From contig JBGCEZ010000004.1 of NCBI GenBank assembly GCA_045106735.1, forward strand, positions 47,259-111,258: a DNA stretch of 64,000 nucleotides, given 5' to 3'. The stretch comes from JBGCEZ01 sp045106735 (lineage in GTDB: Bacteria; Planctomycetota; Phycisphaerae; Phycisphaerales; SM1A02). Within the stretch, counting starts at the first letter, position 1; every line of letters starts with the position of its first letter. Made by a program: the position numbers and the translations under genes. Positions 45,936 through 54,700 of this stretch are shown here, piece by piece. The notes under the pieces were generated by a model. It made no database searches, was not told the DNA's origin, and was given only the letters and a program-made list of their open reading frames with translations.

Positions 45936-46808
45936 TCAGGCGCCCGTCGCGGGGGCCGCGGCCGGGGCATCGCCCGCAGGAGCCGCGGCTTCGGCGGCAG
46001 CTTCCGGGGCCGCCGGCTCGGCCGGGGCGTCGGAGCTGAACTGGGCCCGGCGCGAACGCTTGCGGCCACCGTCTTCGCCGCCTTCGCCACCCTCATCGCC
46101 CTTGGTGTTGGCGCTCCGGCCCTGCTTGCCGCGGGTGACCGCTTCGCAGAGGTTGCGGATGATCACTTCGATCGACCGCATGGAGTCGTCATTGCCCGGG
46201 ATCGGGATGTCGACCATTTCCGGATCGCCATCGGTGTCGATGAGGCAGATCGTGGGGATGCCGAGACTGCGAGCTTCGCGGAGGGCGTTGCTCTCGCGGG
46301 TGACGTCGACGACGACGAGCGCGCCCGGAAGCTTGTTCATCGTGCGGATGCCATCGAGGTTCCGCGTGATCTTTCGCTTCTCGCGGAGCAGCTGCGAGGT
46401 CATCTTCTTCGAGTACGTCTCGATCTCACCCGACTCGACCAGCGCCTCGAGCTCTTCGAGTCGCTTGAGGCGTTCGCGAATGGTGCGGAAGTTCGTCAAC
46501 GTGCCGCCGAGCCAACGCTCGGTGACGAAAGGCATCTGCACGTCGCGGGCGTACTGCTCGAGCGCGCCCTGCGCCTGGCGCTTGGTGCCGACGAAGCAGA
46601 CGTCCTTGCCGCTGGACACGACCTTCTCGACGAAGCGGGAGGCCAGGAGCAGGCCCTTCACCGTCTGCCGGATGTCGATGATGTGGATCTTGTTCCGCTC
46701 GCCGTAGATGTACTGCTTCATCCGCGGGTTCCAGTTGCTCCGGCGTTGGCCGAAGTGGATACCTGCTTCGATGAGGTCCTTGACGAGTGATGCGGACTGT
46801 TCGGACAT
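45936..46808 (-). CDS. rpsB: 30S ribosomal protein S2
   Basis: 290 residues from an ATG at 46808 with AAAGG about 9 bases upstream; an in-frame start nine codons earlier is less likely. Conserved blocks: LIEAGIHFGQRRSNWNPRM, IYGERNKIHIIDIRQTV, FVGTKRQAQGALEQYA, ERWLGGTLTNFRTIRERLKR, LPGALVVVDVTRESNALREA and IPTICLIDTDGDPEMVDIPI. The ~60-residue C-terminal tail is rich in Gly, Glu, Arg, Ala and Pro (EGGEGGEDGGRKRSRR) and is longer than in E. coli S2. Gene order rpsB-tsf is the usual one. Confidence 0.96.
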   Translation of the reverse strand: MSEQSASLVKDLIEAGIHFGQRRSNWNPRMKQYIYGERNKIHIIDIRQTVKGLLLASRFVEKVVSSGKDVCFVGTKRQAQGALEQYARDVQMPFVTERWLGGTLTNFRTIRERLKRLEELEALVESGEIETYSKKMTSQLLREKRKITRNLDGIRTMNKLPGALVVVDVTRESNALREARSLGIPTICLIDTDGDPEMVDIPIPGNDDSMRSIEVIIRNLCEAVTRGKQGRSANTKGDEGGEGGEDGGRKRSRRAQFSSDAPAEPAAPEAAAEAAAPAGDAPAAAPATGA

Positions 46809-46865
46809 GGCACTGGGCCTTTCGTGCAGCGACACCGGCGGAGGGGACGAGCCTGGAACACAGGT

Positions 46866-47041
46866 CCGCCAAAGGGCGCTTGTGGATCAAATTCTCGGCG
46901 GACGAGGCGGACGGCCAACGTCCCGAAGGTGGGCGAGGCACCGAAATGCCGCAGCGGGAAAGTCTCCCGCTCGCCATCGGCGAACCCCCGACTGGAGCGA
47001 TGCGCGCGGACCGTCCCCGGTCCGCCGGTTGCTCAAACCGG
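46866..47041 (-). promoter_or_regulatory. Structured rpsB leader, candidate S2 autoregulatory RNA
   Basis: Four inverted repeats lie upstream of the rpsB start, read on the minus strand: CCGGTT-N5-AACCGG (47025-47041), GCGGACCG-N4-CGGTCCGC (47006-47025), AGCGGGA-N5-TCCCGCT (46953-46971) and a short CGCC-N4-GGCG near 46866-46877. S2 is known to control its own operon through a leader in other bacteria; that this leader does so is inference. Confidence 0.4.
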
Positions 47042-47115
47042 GGCGGCCATCGTAGCCGTCGCCGGGCGAGGCTTCAACTGCGGCAATCAAGCCTGCGTGG
47101 CCCGGGACCATAGAC

Positions 47116-47146
47116 AACGCCCGCCCGGACAAGCCGGACGGGCGTT
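47116..47146 (-). terminator. Terminator-like hairpin after the Cys-rich lipoprotein gene
   Basis: AACGCCCGCCCGG and CCGGACGGGCGTT pair over 12 of 13 positions around a 5-base loop. It lies 55 bases after the lipoprotein stop. The minus-strand T-tract is weak. Confidence 0.6.
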
Positions 47147-47200
47147 CGTCATCTGGTCGGGCCAGTCCTCTGAATGAGGATGGCCGGCGATCCCGGCGAA

Positions 47201-47632
47201 TCAGCCGGTGATCGGGCAGCTCTTGGCCGACGAGCAGCCTTCGCTCATGGCGGCGGGAGCAACCATGTCGCTGCAGCTGGAGCCGCAGCTCTTCTCGCTG
47301 ACGGCAGCGGGGGCAACCATGTCGCTGCAGGTCGAGCCACAAGCGGCTTCGCTGACGGCGGCGGGAGCAACCATATCGCTGCAGGTCGAGCCGCAGGCGG
47401 CTTCGCTGACGGCGGCGGGGGCGACGTCGGAGGAGCAGCTGCCACAGCAGGAACCCTCAGAGACGGCCGCGGGGGCGACCTTGTCGGCGCTGCAGCTGGC
47501 GTCACAAGCACCACCACAGCACTCACCGGCAACGGCGCCCGGGGCGGCGATGCTGGAGCTGGAGTCGGTGGTCTCGCAACCAACGAGGGTGAAGCAGAGG
47601 GCGGCGGCGGCCAAGGTGGAAACGAACTTCAT
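47201..47632 (-). CDS. Cysteine-rich repeat lipoprotein
   Basis: 143 residues from an ATG at 47632 with a strong AAAGGAG about 9 bases upstream. A signal sequence ends in the canonical lipobox LVGC (MKFVSTLAAAALCFTLVGC), so the protein should be lipid-anchored. The rest is five imperfect 18-residue repeats, best copies reading ACGSTCSDMVAPAAVSEA, each with two Cys (CGxxC), from 54-bp DNA repeats. The first unit has extra Cys (ECCGGACDASCSADK). About fifteen Cys in some 125 mature residues suggest metal binding or disulfide stacking. I know no named family. Confidence 0.85.
   Translation of the reverse strand: MKFVSTLAAAALCFTLVGCETTDSSSSIAAPGAVAGECCGGACDASCSADKVAPAAVSEGSCCGSCSSDVAPAAVSEAACGSTCSDMVAPAAVSEAACGSTCSDMVAPAAVSEKSCGSSCSDMVAPAAMSEGCSSAKSCPITG
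47241..47504 (-). repeat. 54-bp tandem repeat inside the Cys-rich lipoprotein gene
   Basis: Units begin with tcgctgacgg (or variants) at 47241, 47295, 47349, 47403 and 47457, exactly 54 bases apart. The second to fourth are the most alike and the fifth is degenerate. Confidence 0.9.
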
Positions 47633-47940
47633 CGGGTGATCTCCTTTGGGCGATCCCCGAACGGTCGATCGGGGTCGTCGGCGTGAAACGGTGGCGGACC
47701 GACCATGGTCCAGCACCTACTTGGGTTCCGGTGACTCAACGGCGGCACCGATGAGGCTATTCCCCGGAGGTTGGAATTCTATGTCGTCATGGGCCATTGC
47801 GGGAATCGAGGGGGTCTGAACGAATAGAACATGATGCTGTTTGTGTGGCCCTGGGAGGTCCGATGGTGCGGCCGCGGGGCCGAATTCGGACGTTCGGGCT
47901 CTGGTAGTGGTTGTGTCACTGGCGGGGATAGGATCAGTCG
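47633..47940. other. Intergenic, divergent promoter region
   Basis: 308 bases, locally less GC-rich. On the minus strand TAGAAT (47782-47777) is a 5/6 match to a -10 box for the lipoprotein gene, with no good -35. No coding frame was recognised. Confidence 0.45.
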
Positions 47941-49476
47941 ATGGCCGATGCTTCCGAATCTGGGTCTGAGTTCTCGGCCCGCCCGGACGGGGGAGCTGGG
48001 GCTGATGAGCCCGCGGTGCCCCGCGAGCCCGTCGACTCCGTCGAGCCCATCGAGCCCGTCGAGCCGTCTTCCCCCGAGGACGACACGGGGCCGTGGCGTC
48101 GCAGCGCCCTCGTCGCCCCGGACGATCCGGAGGGCCAGTCCGCGGTGCTCGCCCGGCTTTCGGCCACCGCGCGGAAGTTGCCGGCCCGGCCCGGCGTGTA
48201 CCTCATGAAGGATGCCGCCGGGACGGTCATCTACGTCGGCAAGGCGGGCAGCCTTCGGAATCGGGTCAGCTCGTACTTCGTGAAGTCCGCGGACCTCGGC
48301 CCCAAGAAGCAGCCGATGCTCGACTACGTCGCGGAGTTCGACTTCATTCCGTGCGAGGGCGAGTGGGAAGCGCTCCTGATGGAGTCGCGCCTGGTCAAGG
48401 ACATTCGGCCGCGCTTCAACAGCCTGCTGGTCGACGACAAGACGTTCCCGTACCTCGTCGTGACGATGCGCGACGACTTTCCCGGCGTCTTCGTCACCCG
48501 GAATCCGGCCGACGAGCAGTACCGCGGGGCGAAGGTGTTTGGCCCGTTCACCAGTGCCGGTTCACTGCGCGATGCGGTGCAGTTGCTGCAGCGCGTCTTC
48601 AAGTACCGCACCTGCACGCTCGACATCGTCGACGGCAACCCCAAGAACGAGCGATTCCGTCCGTGCCTGCTGCACGCGATCGATCAATGTTCGGCCCCGT
48701 GCGCGAACAAGGTTTCGAAGGCCGTGTACCGCGAAGACATCGATCGCTTCACGCGCTTTCTCGCGTCCAAGCGGTCCGCCATGCTGCGCGAGTTGGAACA
48801 AGATATGGAAGCGGCGTCCAAGGCCCTCCGTTTCGAGCGTGCCGCCGTCCTTCGTGATCAGATCAAAGCAATCGAACGCCTCGATGAACGTGAGAAGCGG
48901 GCGAAGAGTCTGGAGACGGATTGGCAGCCCGAGGTCACCGTCTTCACCGGCGATCCGTCGGAAGCCCTCGTCGCATTGCAGCGAGCGTTGGGGCTGACCC
49001 TTCCGGTCCGCGGCATGGAAGCCATCGACATCGCGCACTTGCAGGGCGGCGAGACGGTGGGAAGCAAAGTGTGCTTCATCGACGGTCGCCCGTTCAAGGA
49101 AGGCTACCGACGCTACAAGATTCGGACCGTCGACAACGATGACTACATGGCCATCCGCGAAGTCGTCAGCCGCCGGTACCGGGATGCGGGGACCGGAGAT
49201 GAGCTGTACCCCGACGTGATTCTGATCGACGGCGGACTGGGTCAGCTTCACGCCGCCATGGAGGCCTTTGCGACGCTGGCGATCAAGCCACCGATGGTGA
49301 TCAGTCTGGCCAAGAAAGAAGAACTGATCTACGTGCAGGAGCGGACCGATCCGATCCGCCTCGGCCGCGAACACCTGGGGCTCAAGCTCTGCCAGGCGAT
49401 TCGCGACGAGGCGCACCGGTTCGCGCAGCACTACCACCACATCCTGCGGCGGAAGAAGTTGCTCGGCGAGTCGTGA
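47941..49476 (+). CDS. uvrC: Excinuclease ABC subunit C, lacking the C-terminal HhH domain
   Basis: 511 residues, against about 600 in E. coli. A Glu/Pro/Val-rich N-terminal extension (about 1-65, partly from 9-bp repeats, VEPIEPVEPS) precedes the GIY-YIG nuclease (RPGVYLMKDAAGTVIYVGKA). The UvrC central part (KVFGPFTSAGSLRDAV, CLLHAIDQCSAPC), the UVR motif (AASKALRFERAAVLRDQIKA) and the RNase H-like nuclease (AIDIAHLQGGETVGSKVCF, DVILIDGGLGQLHAA, RDEAHRFAQHYHH) follow. The protein ends at RRKKLLGES, where most UvrC continue with two helix-hairpin-helix motifs. It makes the dual incisions in nucleotide excision repair. Confidence 0.92.
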   Translation: MADASESGSEFSARPDGGAGADEPAVPREPVDSVEPIEPVEPSSPEDDTGPWRRSALVAPDDPEGQSAVLARLSATARKLPARPGVYLMKDAAGTVIYVGKAGSLRNRVSSYFVKSADLGPKKQPMLDYVAEFDFIPCEGEWEALLMESRLVKDIRPRFNSLLVDDKTFPYLVVTMRDDFPGVFVTRNPADEQYRGAKVFGPFTSAGSLRDAVQLLQRVFKYRTCTLDIVDGNPKNERFRPCLLHAIDQCSAPCANKVSKAVYREDIDRFTRFLASKRSAMLRELEQDMEAASKALRFERAAVLRDQIKAIERLDEREKRAKSLETDWQPEVTVFTGDPSEALVALQRALGLTLPVRGMEAIDIAHLQGGETVGSKVCFIDGRPFKEGYRRYKIRTVDNDDYMAIREVVSRRYRDAGTGDELYPDVILIDGGLGQLHAAMEAFATLAIKPPMVISLAKKEELIYVQERTDPIRLGREHLGLKLCQAIRDEAHRFAQHYHHILRRKKLLGES

Positions 49477-49677
49477 TCTGCGTTTCCATTCGGTCGTTTC
49501 GGCGTGATCGCTCGCGTGGCGCGGCGATGTCTACGAATCGGTCGGTCCACGACGACGCGGCGGCCACGCGGAGGCCGCTGCCCTCGACGCCGCGATCGTG
49601 TCGTTCTGGCCGTCTCGACGCAGACGCAGCTGGCCCGGAGTGGGGCTGCTCGAACCCGGGTGTCGGGAGCCGGTGAT

Positions 49678-51087
49678 TCACTCCGGACAGGCGGGTCCCC
49701 ACGTTCCCAGCACCGCCAAGAGATCTTCAATGCCGACTTGACCGTCGCCATCGATGTCTCGCCATGCGGCACCGTTGCCCGGACCTTCTGGATCGAGCAA
49801 TGCGAGCGTGCTCTCGAACATCGCGTCTTGGCTGACAGTGCGTTCTCCGACCTCCAAGTCGCCGACGGATCGCAGGGAGTATCGGCCAGGCTCCAGAACG
49901 CCGGTCTGTTTCGTGCCGTCGCCGGCGATGAGCTTCCCCAGTGACCCGTCTGGGTTGACTCGCCAGAGTCCGTGCATGACCCCGGTCGTACCGGCACCCA
50001 TCCATTGAAACTCTGTCGGCAGGTCGATCCGAAAGTCGTATCCGGAGTCGAGTTCGGTCCAGCCTCGTGCGGGCGTGCCGACGGGACAATCGGTCGACGC
50101 CAGCAAGGACACATTCGTGTTCGTCGTGAACGTCGTCGCCGACGTCCCGGGCGGCGCGGCGATTTCGACTTCATGGGTGAAGTCGATCGAACTTCCGCCG
50201 AGTTCGGATGAACGCACGATCTTGATGCTTCCTGTGCCGACTGGCCGCTCGCGGAGCACGGGAGGCAATTCGAGGGAGCATCCTTGAATCTCGGAGAAGA
50301 TCGATCCAGTGTGACCGATTGGCTGCCAGCCGGCATTGCGATCGCCCCATGCTCCAACAATTGCGAGCACGTCGGTGAGTCCAACGATGCCATCACCGTC
50401 GATGTCCGAACGAGCACAACTTGGGGCCTCGCGTTCGAACGGCTGATCAGCGTTGCTCCATCGAATCTTGTTTTTCACAACGTCTCCAGGATCGGCGTCC
50501 CAGTACACCAGGAGCTGGACATGGAGCGATGCACCATCCGCGATCGTGAACTGGGCGAGCGGGACGTCGGTGGAGTCGTACGGGGTTTGAAACTGATTGA
50601 TGATCCAGCCTCCCGACGTCTCCCAAAGTGCGTTTCCCTTGATGGCGGGATAGACTCCGCCCAGGAAACCCGCGTAAAATCTCACCAATTGTGGGTAGAA
50701 CTCGACGTCGTCGATCGTGACCCAGGAGTCCCACGGATCGGAGTACGGCATGCCCGGGAAGTCCTCAAGATCTGAGCCGGACAAGATGCCGCCGAAGTTC
50801 CGCAGTCCTTCGGGATCGGACGTGACCACGACGAAGTGTTCACGTACTCCGGATCCCGCTCCGGCCCCGACGACGCGGATGGACGGATCGCCGAAGTGGG
50901 CGATGATCCGATAGGTCGCAAGACCATCCGGCGCCCCGAGCTCTTCGGACAGCTCGACGACGGAAAAGCCAGTGAACCCACTCCGGTCGGACTGGTCATC
51001 TTCAGCCGCTCGAGCGGCGTTGGCGAACAATGCAGCAGCGAGCACCGCCGTCGCGAGCGACGGGCGGTGAGCGGTGGAAATCGACAT
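49678..51087 (-). CDS. Secreted protein with internal and terminal dockerin-like motifs
   Basis: 469 residues from an ATG at 51087 with CCAGGGG upstream. Signal peptide about 1-27 (RPSLATAVLAAALFANAARA). The N-terminal ~215 residues are a beta-rich domain (SVVELSEELGAPDGLATYRI, HFVVVTSDPEGLRNF) of a type often found in exported proteins of this group. An EF-hand-like motif (DIDGDGIVGLTDVLAIVGAWG) lies mid-protein. After a second beta-rich part, a terminal one follows: DIDGDGQVGIEDLLAVLGTWG then PACPE. The function is unknown. Confidence 0.82.
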   Translation of the reverse strand: MSISTAHRPSLATAVLAAALFANAARAAEDDQSDRSGFTGFSVVELSEELGAPDGLATYRIIAHFGDPSIRVVGAGAGSGVREHFVVVTSDPEGLRNFGGILSGSDLEDFPGMPYSDPWDSWVTIDDVEFYPQLVRFYAGFLGGVYPAIKGNALWETSGGWIINQFQTPYDSTDVPLAQFTIADGASLHVQLLVYWDADPGDVVKNKIRWSNADQPFEREAPSCARSDIDGDGIVGLTDVLAIVGAWGDRNAGWQPIGHTGSIFSEIQGCSLELPPVLRERPVGTGSIKIVRSSELGGSSIDFTHEVEIAAPPGTSATTFTTNTNVSLLASTDCPVGTPARGWTELDSGYDFRIDLPTEFQWMGAGTTGVMHGLWRVNPDGSLGKLIAGDGTKQTGVLEPGRYSLRSVGDLEVGERTVSQDAMFESTLALLDPEGPGNGAAWRDIDGDGQVGIEDLLAVLGTWGPACPE

Positions 51088-51188
51088 GTCTTGATACCCC
51101 TGGAAGAAAGCGGAACAGATGTGATCATCGATCGGCAAGGCCGTGGCGCACCGAAGCTCCACGCCGCCGATCACTGATCAGTCACGAA

Positions 51189-51482
51189 TCAATCGTCCGC
51201 ACTGATGACGTTCGGCCCGGAGCCGGCACGCTTCTCGTACTTGCCGTCGCCTGCCTTTTGATACTTGGTGAAGCCGAGCCGGTCAAGATTCTTGTCCGAC
51301 AGCTTCTGGTTCGTCGCGTGGTCCGACCAATTCCCGAGGATGGTCGGAACGGCCGGAATGCGGCGGACCGGTTCGCCCGTCTCGGGATGCTCGGTCAACG
51401 CGTCGTCGCTCATGGGCTGAACGACCTCAAAGATCTCGCCGGAATCGTCGTCGGTGATCACTTGATAGATGTACGTGGGCAT
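51189..51482 (-). CDS. FmdB-like small protein without the zinc-ribbon cysteines
   Basis: 97 residues. The opening MPTYIYQVITDDDSGEIFEVVQPMSDDALTEHP is laid out like the FmdB regulatory family (MPxYxYxCxxCG...FE..Q..SD..LTxCPxCG), and GEPVRRIP continues the match. All four zinc-binding Cys are replaced (by non-Cys residues such as Val, Asp, His and Thr). The C-terminal half (NWSDHATNQKLSDKNLDRLGF) is helical and basic. It is probably a metal-free derivative of the family. ATG at 51482; an upstream frame extension has no good start. Confidence 0.65.
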   Translation of the reverse strand: MPTYIYQVITDDDSGEIFEVVQPMSDDALTEHPETGEPVRRIPAVPTILGNWSDHATNQKLSDKNLDRLGFTKYQKAGDGKYEKRAGSGPNVISADD

Positions 51483-51776
51483 GGCGGGCGGTCTCGAGCG
51501 ATGGGGGCGTTGGGGCGGCGGGGCCAGGCAGGCCTCGTCAAGCATAGCAGTCCGCTGTAGAAGCCCGTCTCGTTCTGCGGGCGACGCTTCCGTCCCTCGC
51601 GCGGAGCCGAATCGAAGTCACTTCCACTCGATTGCGCCGAGATTCGGCGACCACGCGAGGGGCGGAAGGATCGTGCTCAGGACGAGGCGAGGTTTTTCAA
51701 CGGGCTGAGAGGGCCCCGGCCGACGGAACCATTGATTCCATCGACCGGGGACGCCCTCCGACTGCAGTCGGCCGCT

Positions 51777-54700
51777 TCAGGATTCGCTGGACGCGCCCAA
51801 TGGCCCGAATCGAACCCGCCCGTCCGGATCACGCTGATTTGCGTCAATGAATGCGCCATCGCGCGGGGCCCGCAGCAGCGAACGCACCGCGGCATCGACC
51901 CGCGTCGATCCAAGCTGCGTGAGTTCGTAGGGGACCAGCAGCCGGGAGTGGGCGATGCCGTCCAGCAGGATGCGGTTGCCGAATCGCGGGGCGCTCCGGC
52001 GTTCGTCGAGTTGCGAGGCCACCGGAACGGCCGAATCGTGCTCCCCTTCGCTGGCCAGCGTGTGCCACACGAATGACAGAATGCTCTGGAGGCGTGGCGG
52101 TACCGCGCCCGAGGTCCGGACCAACTTGGCCAGCCACATGGTCCGCCCGACCGAGAGGTTCAGGCCCGGGATGGTCGCGTTCAGATCGCTCGACGTGACC
52201 CGCGTGGCCACGCCGACCCACTGGACGGATCGGTGGCCCGACGGATAGCGAGCCGAGCCCGCGGGATCCGGTCGCAGCGCGACCATCGCCGCGCTGCCGG
52301 TGCCGAGGTCACTGAGGCACGATGGCGCCACGTAGAGTCCATCTGGTCCGTCCGGCCAGAGCACCGCGGCCAGGCCGTGGGGCATGGGGCCGACGGCCGC
52401 GTTTCGCCAGGCGACGAGGTTTCGCAGCGCCGCGGGCGAGGGCACGAACGTGCCGGCCGCGGCCGCGGCGAGCGGCGTTCCTCGGAAGGGGCTGCCGATG
52501 GTGATGAGTCGATTGATCGGCCCGGCGCCCCAGTTGTCGGGGCGGCGGAACGCGACGCGGCCTTCATTGATCGTCGGCGGGCCAGCGAAGCGCCTGATGG
52601 TCTGCGATCCCCAATCGCCACCGCGATCAAGGGTCATGCCATCGGGGAAGTCGGCCGCGTACCAGCGAGCGATTTGTCCGCCTTGGCTGTGGGCCACGAC
52701 GTCGGCCCGGGTCGCGGCGTAACGCACGGAGGGCGGGGCGCCCGGGAACGCGCCGGCCCGGGCGCGGCGGATCGCCCGCTCAATCGACCAACTCACCTGG
52801 CCGAGATTTTCCTCAAACCCCACGTGGGCGTCCAAGCGGCCGACGTCTTGATCCGTCGACCAGTCCGTCCGTTCCACGATTCGGTCGTCCCACCGGCTCA
52901 TCGGCGAGTCCAACCACGCGGCCGCCTGGGACATGATGCCGTGCACCAGGACCAAGGGGGGCTGCCGCAGACGAAAGTCGGCCGCGCCAAGCGGGCTGCC
53001 GTCGGCCCCGACCACGGTGAACGACAGTGGGGCGCAGCCCGGGGGATTGGATGGACCTTCCGCGTCACAAGGGAGGATCAGGCCAGGGGCATCGAGGCCG
53101 GCCGACTCGGCGATGCCCAGCGGCGGCACGTACAGGGCGAATCCAGAGCCGAACGCGCTGCGGGCGGTGGTGGCCGATGGATCCGGCTCGGGGACCCGCG
53201 GAAGGACGAGCGTGCCGGGTGTGGACGAGGCGATCGGGGCCAGCCGGCCCACGAGTTCAGCCGACGCGGTGAATCCGCCCGGGTTGGGAAACTCCACCCG
53301 GAGCGAAACGCCGAGTGCTTCCAAGTCGAGCGCGGGAGTCGCCCGCACCAAGCAGATCGATGTGGCGTCGGCAATCGCGCCCGCCACTGGGCCGGACAGC
53401 GGCCCGCCGCTGCTCGGCGCCTGCGTCAGATCTGAATGCACCAGGAATGGATCCCCGCCGGCCAGTGCCACGCCCCAGTCGCTGAGGTCGTGCAACGTCA
53501 GTCCGACGGCGACCACGCGCACCCGATCCCGTCGACACGTCGGATCGACCGCTTTTCCGGGAACAACCGGGAACGCGCGAAGAAACTCGATTTCCACGTC
53601 GATGTGCACCGACGCCGCGTCGTTCAGATCGGCGGTGGGGTTGACGGCTTGCAGCCACAGCCGGGCCGACCGGGCGCGGGCGAAACGTGATCCGTCGATC
53701 CATTGGCCGGGCCGGACGAAGTCGCCGCCGTCGCGTACGGAGCGGTGGTTGAGCACCGGTCGGGTTCCGTCTCCGGATCCGTCCAGCCACAGACGGAACG
53801 TTCCGGCCGGCGCGGCGGCGCCTTCGTAGCTTGCGCGCGGCACGGTTTCCACCGCGGCCGGGTCCGACGCGTCGTACGCAAATCGCACGCGCCAACCCTT
53901 GACGCTTGGATCCGGGAGCCGCAGCGTGAGCGGGACGCGGAAGAGCTCTTCCTGCGTGCCGGCCGGATGCATGATCCGGTCCATGCCGTCGGCCCAAGCC
54001 GGGATGCCGTCTCGGTCCCGGTCGGCATTGGTCACGAAGATGATCTTGCCCGGAACGGCTTCCTCGGCGGCGTTCTCCTCGGGCGTCCGGCGCGGCGGCC
54101 GACGGCCATCGTTGTTGTCGGAGTCGACGTGCAGGTCGATGCCGTACGCCTGGAGGACAAGCGGCGACTCGGCCGGATCGCAGGCGCACGCGGTATCGGT
54201 GGCGATGGTGATGGACCCGCATCCGGTCACGCGGATCGCCGGGAGTGGGCCGTCGCCGGTGTGGTGGACGGTGCCCGTGCATGCCCCCGAGTCGGACACA
54301 AAGCACGCGGGACCGGCGATCTGCACGCGGACCGGGCACGCGCCCGCATCAATCAACTGCAACGGAATGGTCTCCCCGATGGCGACCGTGGCGGGGTCCG
54401 GTTGATCGCCGCCCCGGCTGCGGACGACGCGCGGGCACGGCGGATCGCCAGGAACGGTCGCCGCCGGAATCAAGCCGCCGAATGCGCCGCCGGCCCCACC
54501 ATTCTCGCCACCCGGACCACGGCCATCGGGCGATTCCTTGGCCTGCGTCTGGTTGCCGCCGCCATGGTGCGAGCCGCCGCCGTCCAGGCAGATGCCGCAC
54601 ACCGTGCCGTCGGGACGCCGGCAGCACACCCCGCCAATGCACGCCGGACACGGACCGGGGACGCAGCTTGGGCCGTCGCCGCATTGCAGAGGCGCTTCGC

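Larger units (their letters stand above)
46809..47200. other. Region between rpsB and the lipoprotein gene
   Basis: 392 bases holding the rpsB leader (listed separately) and, beyond it, the terminator of the lipoprotein gene. No coding frame is credible here. Confidence 0.5.

Noticed and set aside
51709..51763. Hairpin with agggccccggccga and tcgaccggggacgccct arms downstream of the lipase-like gene
   Set aside because: Pairing needs two bulges and there is no T-tract; too weak to list as a terminator.
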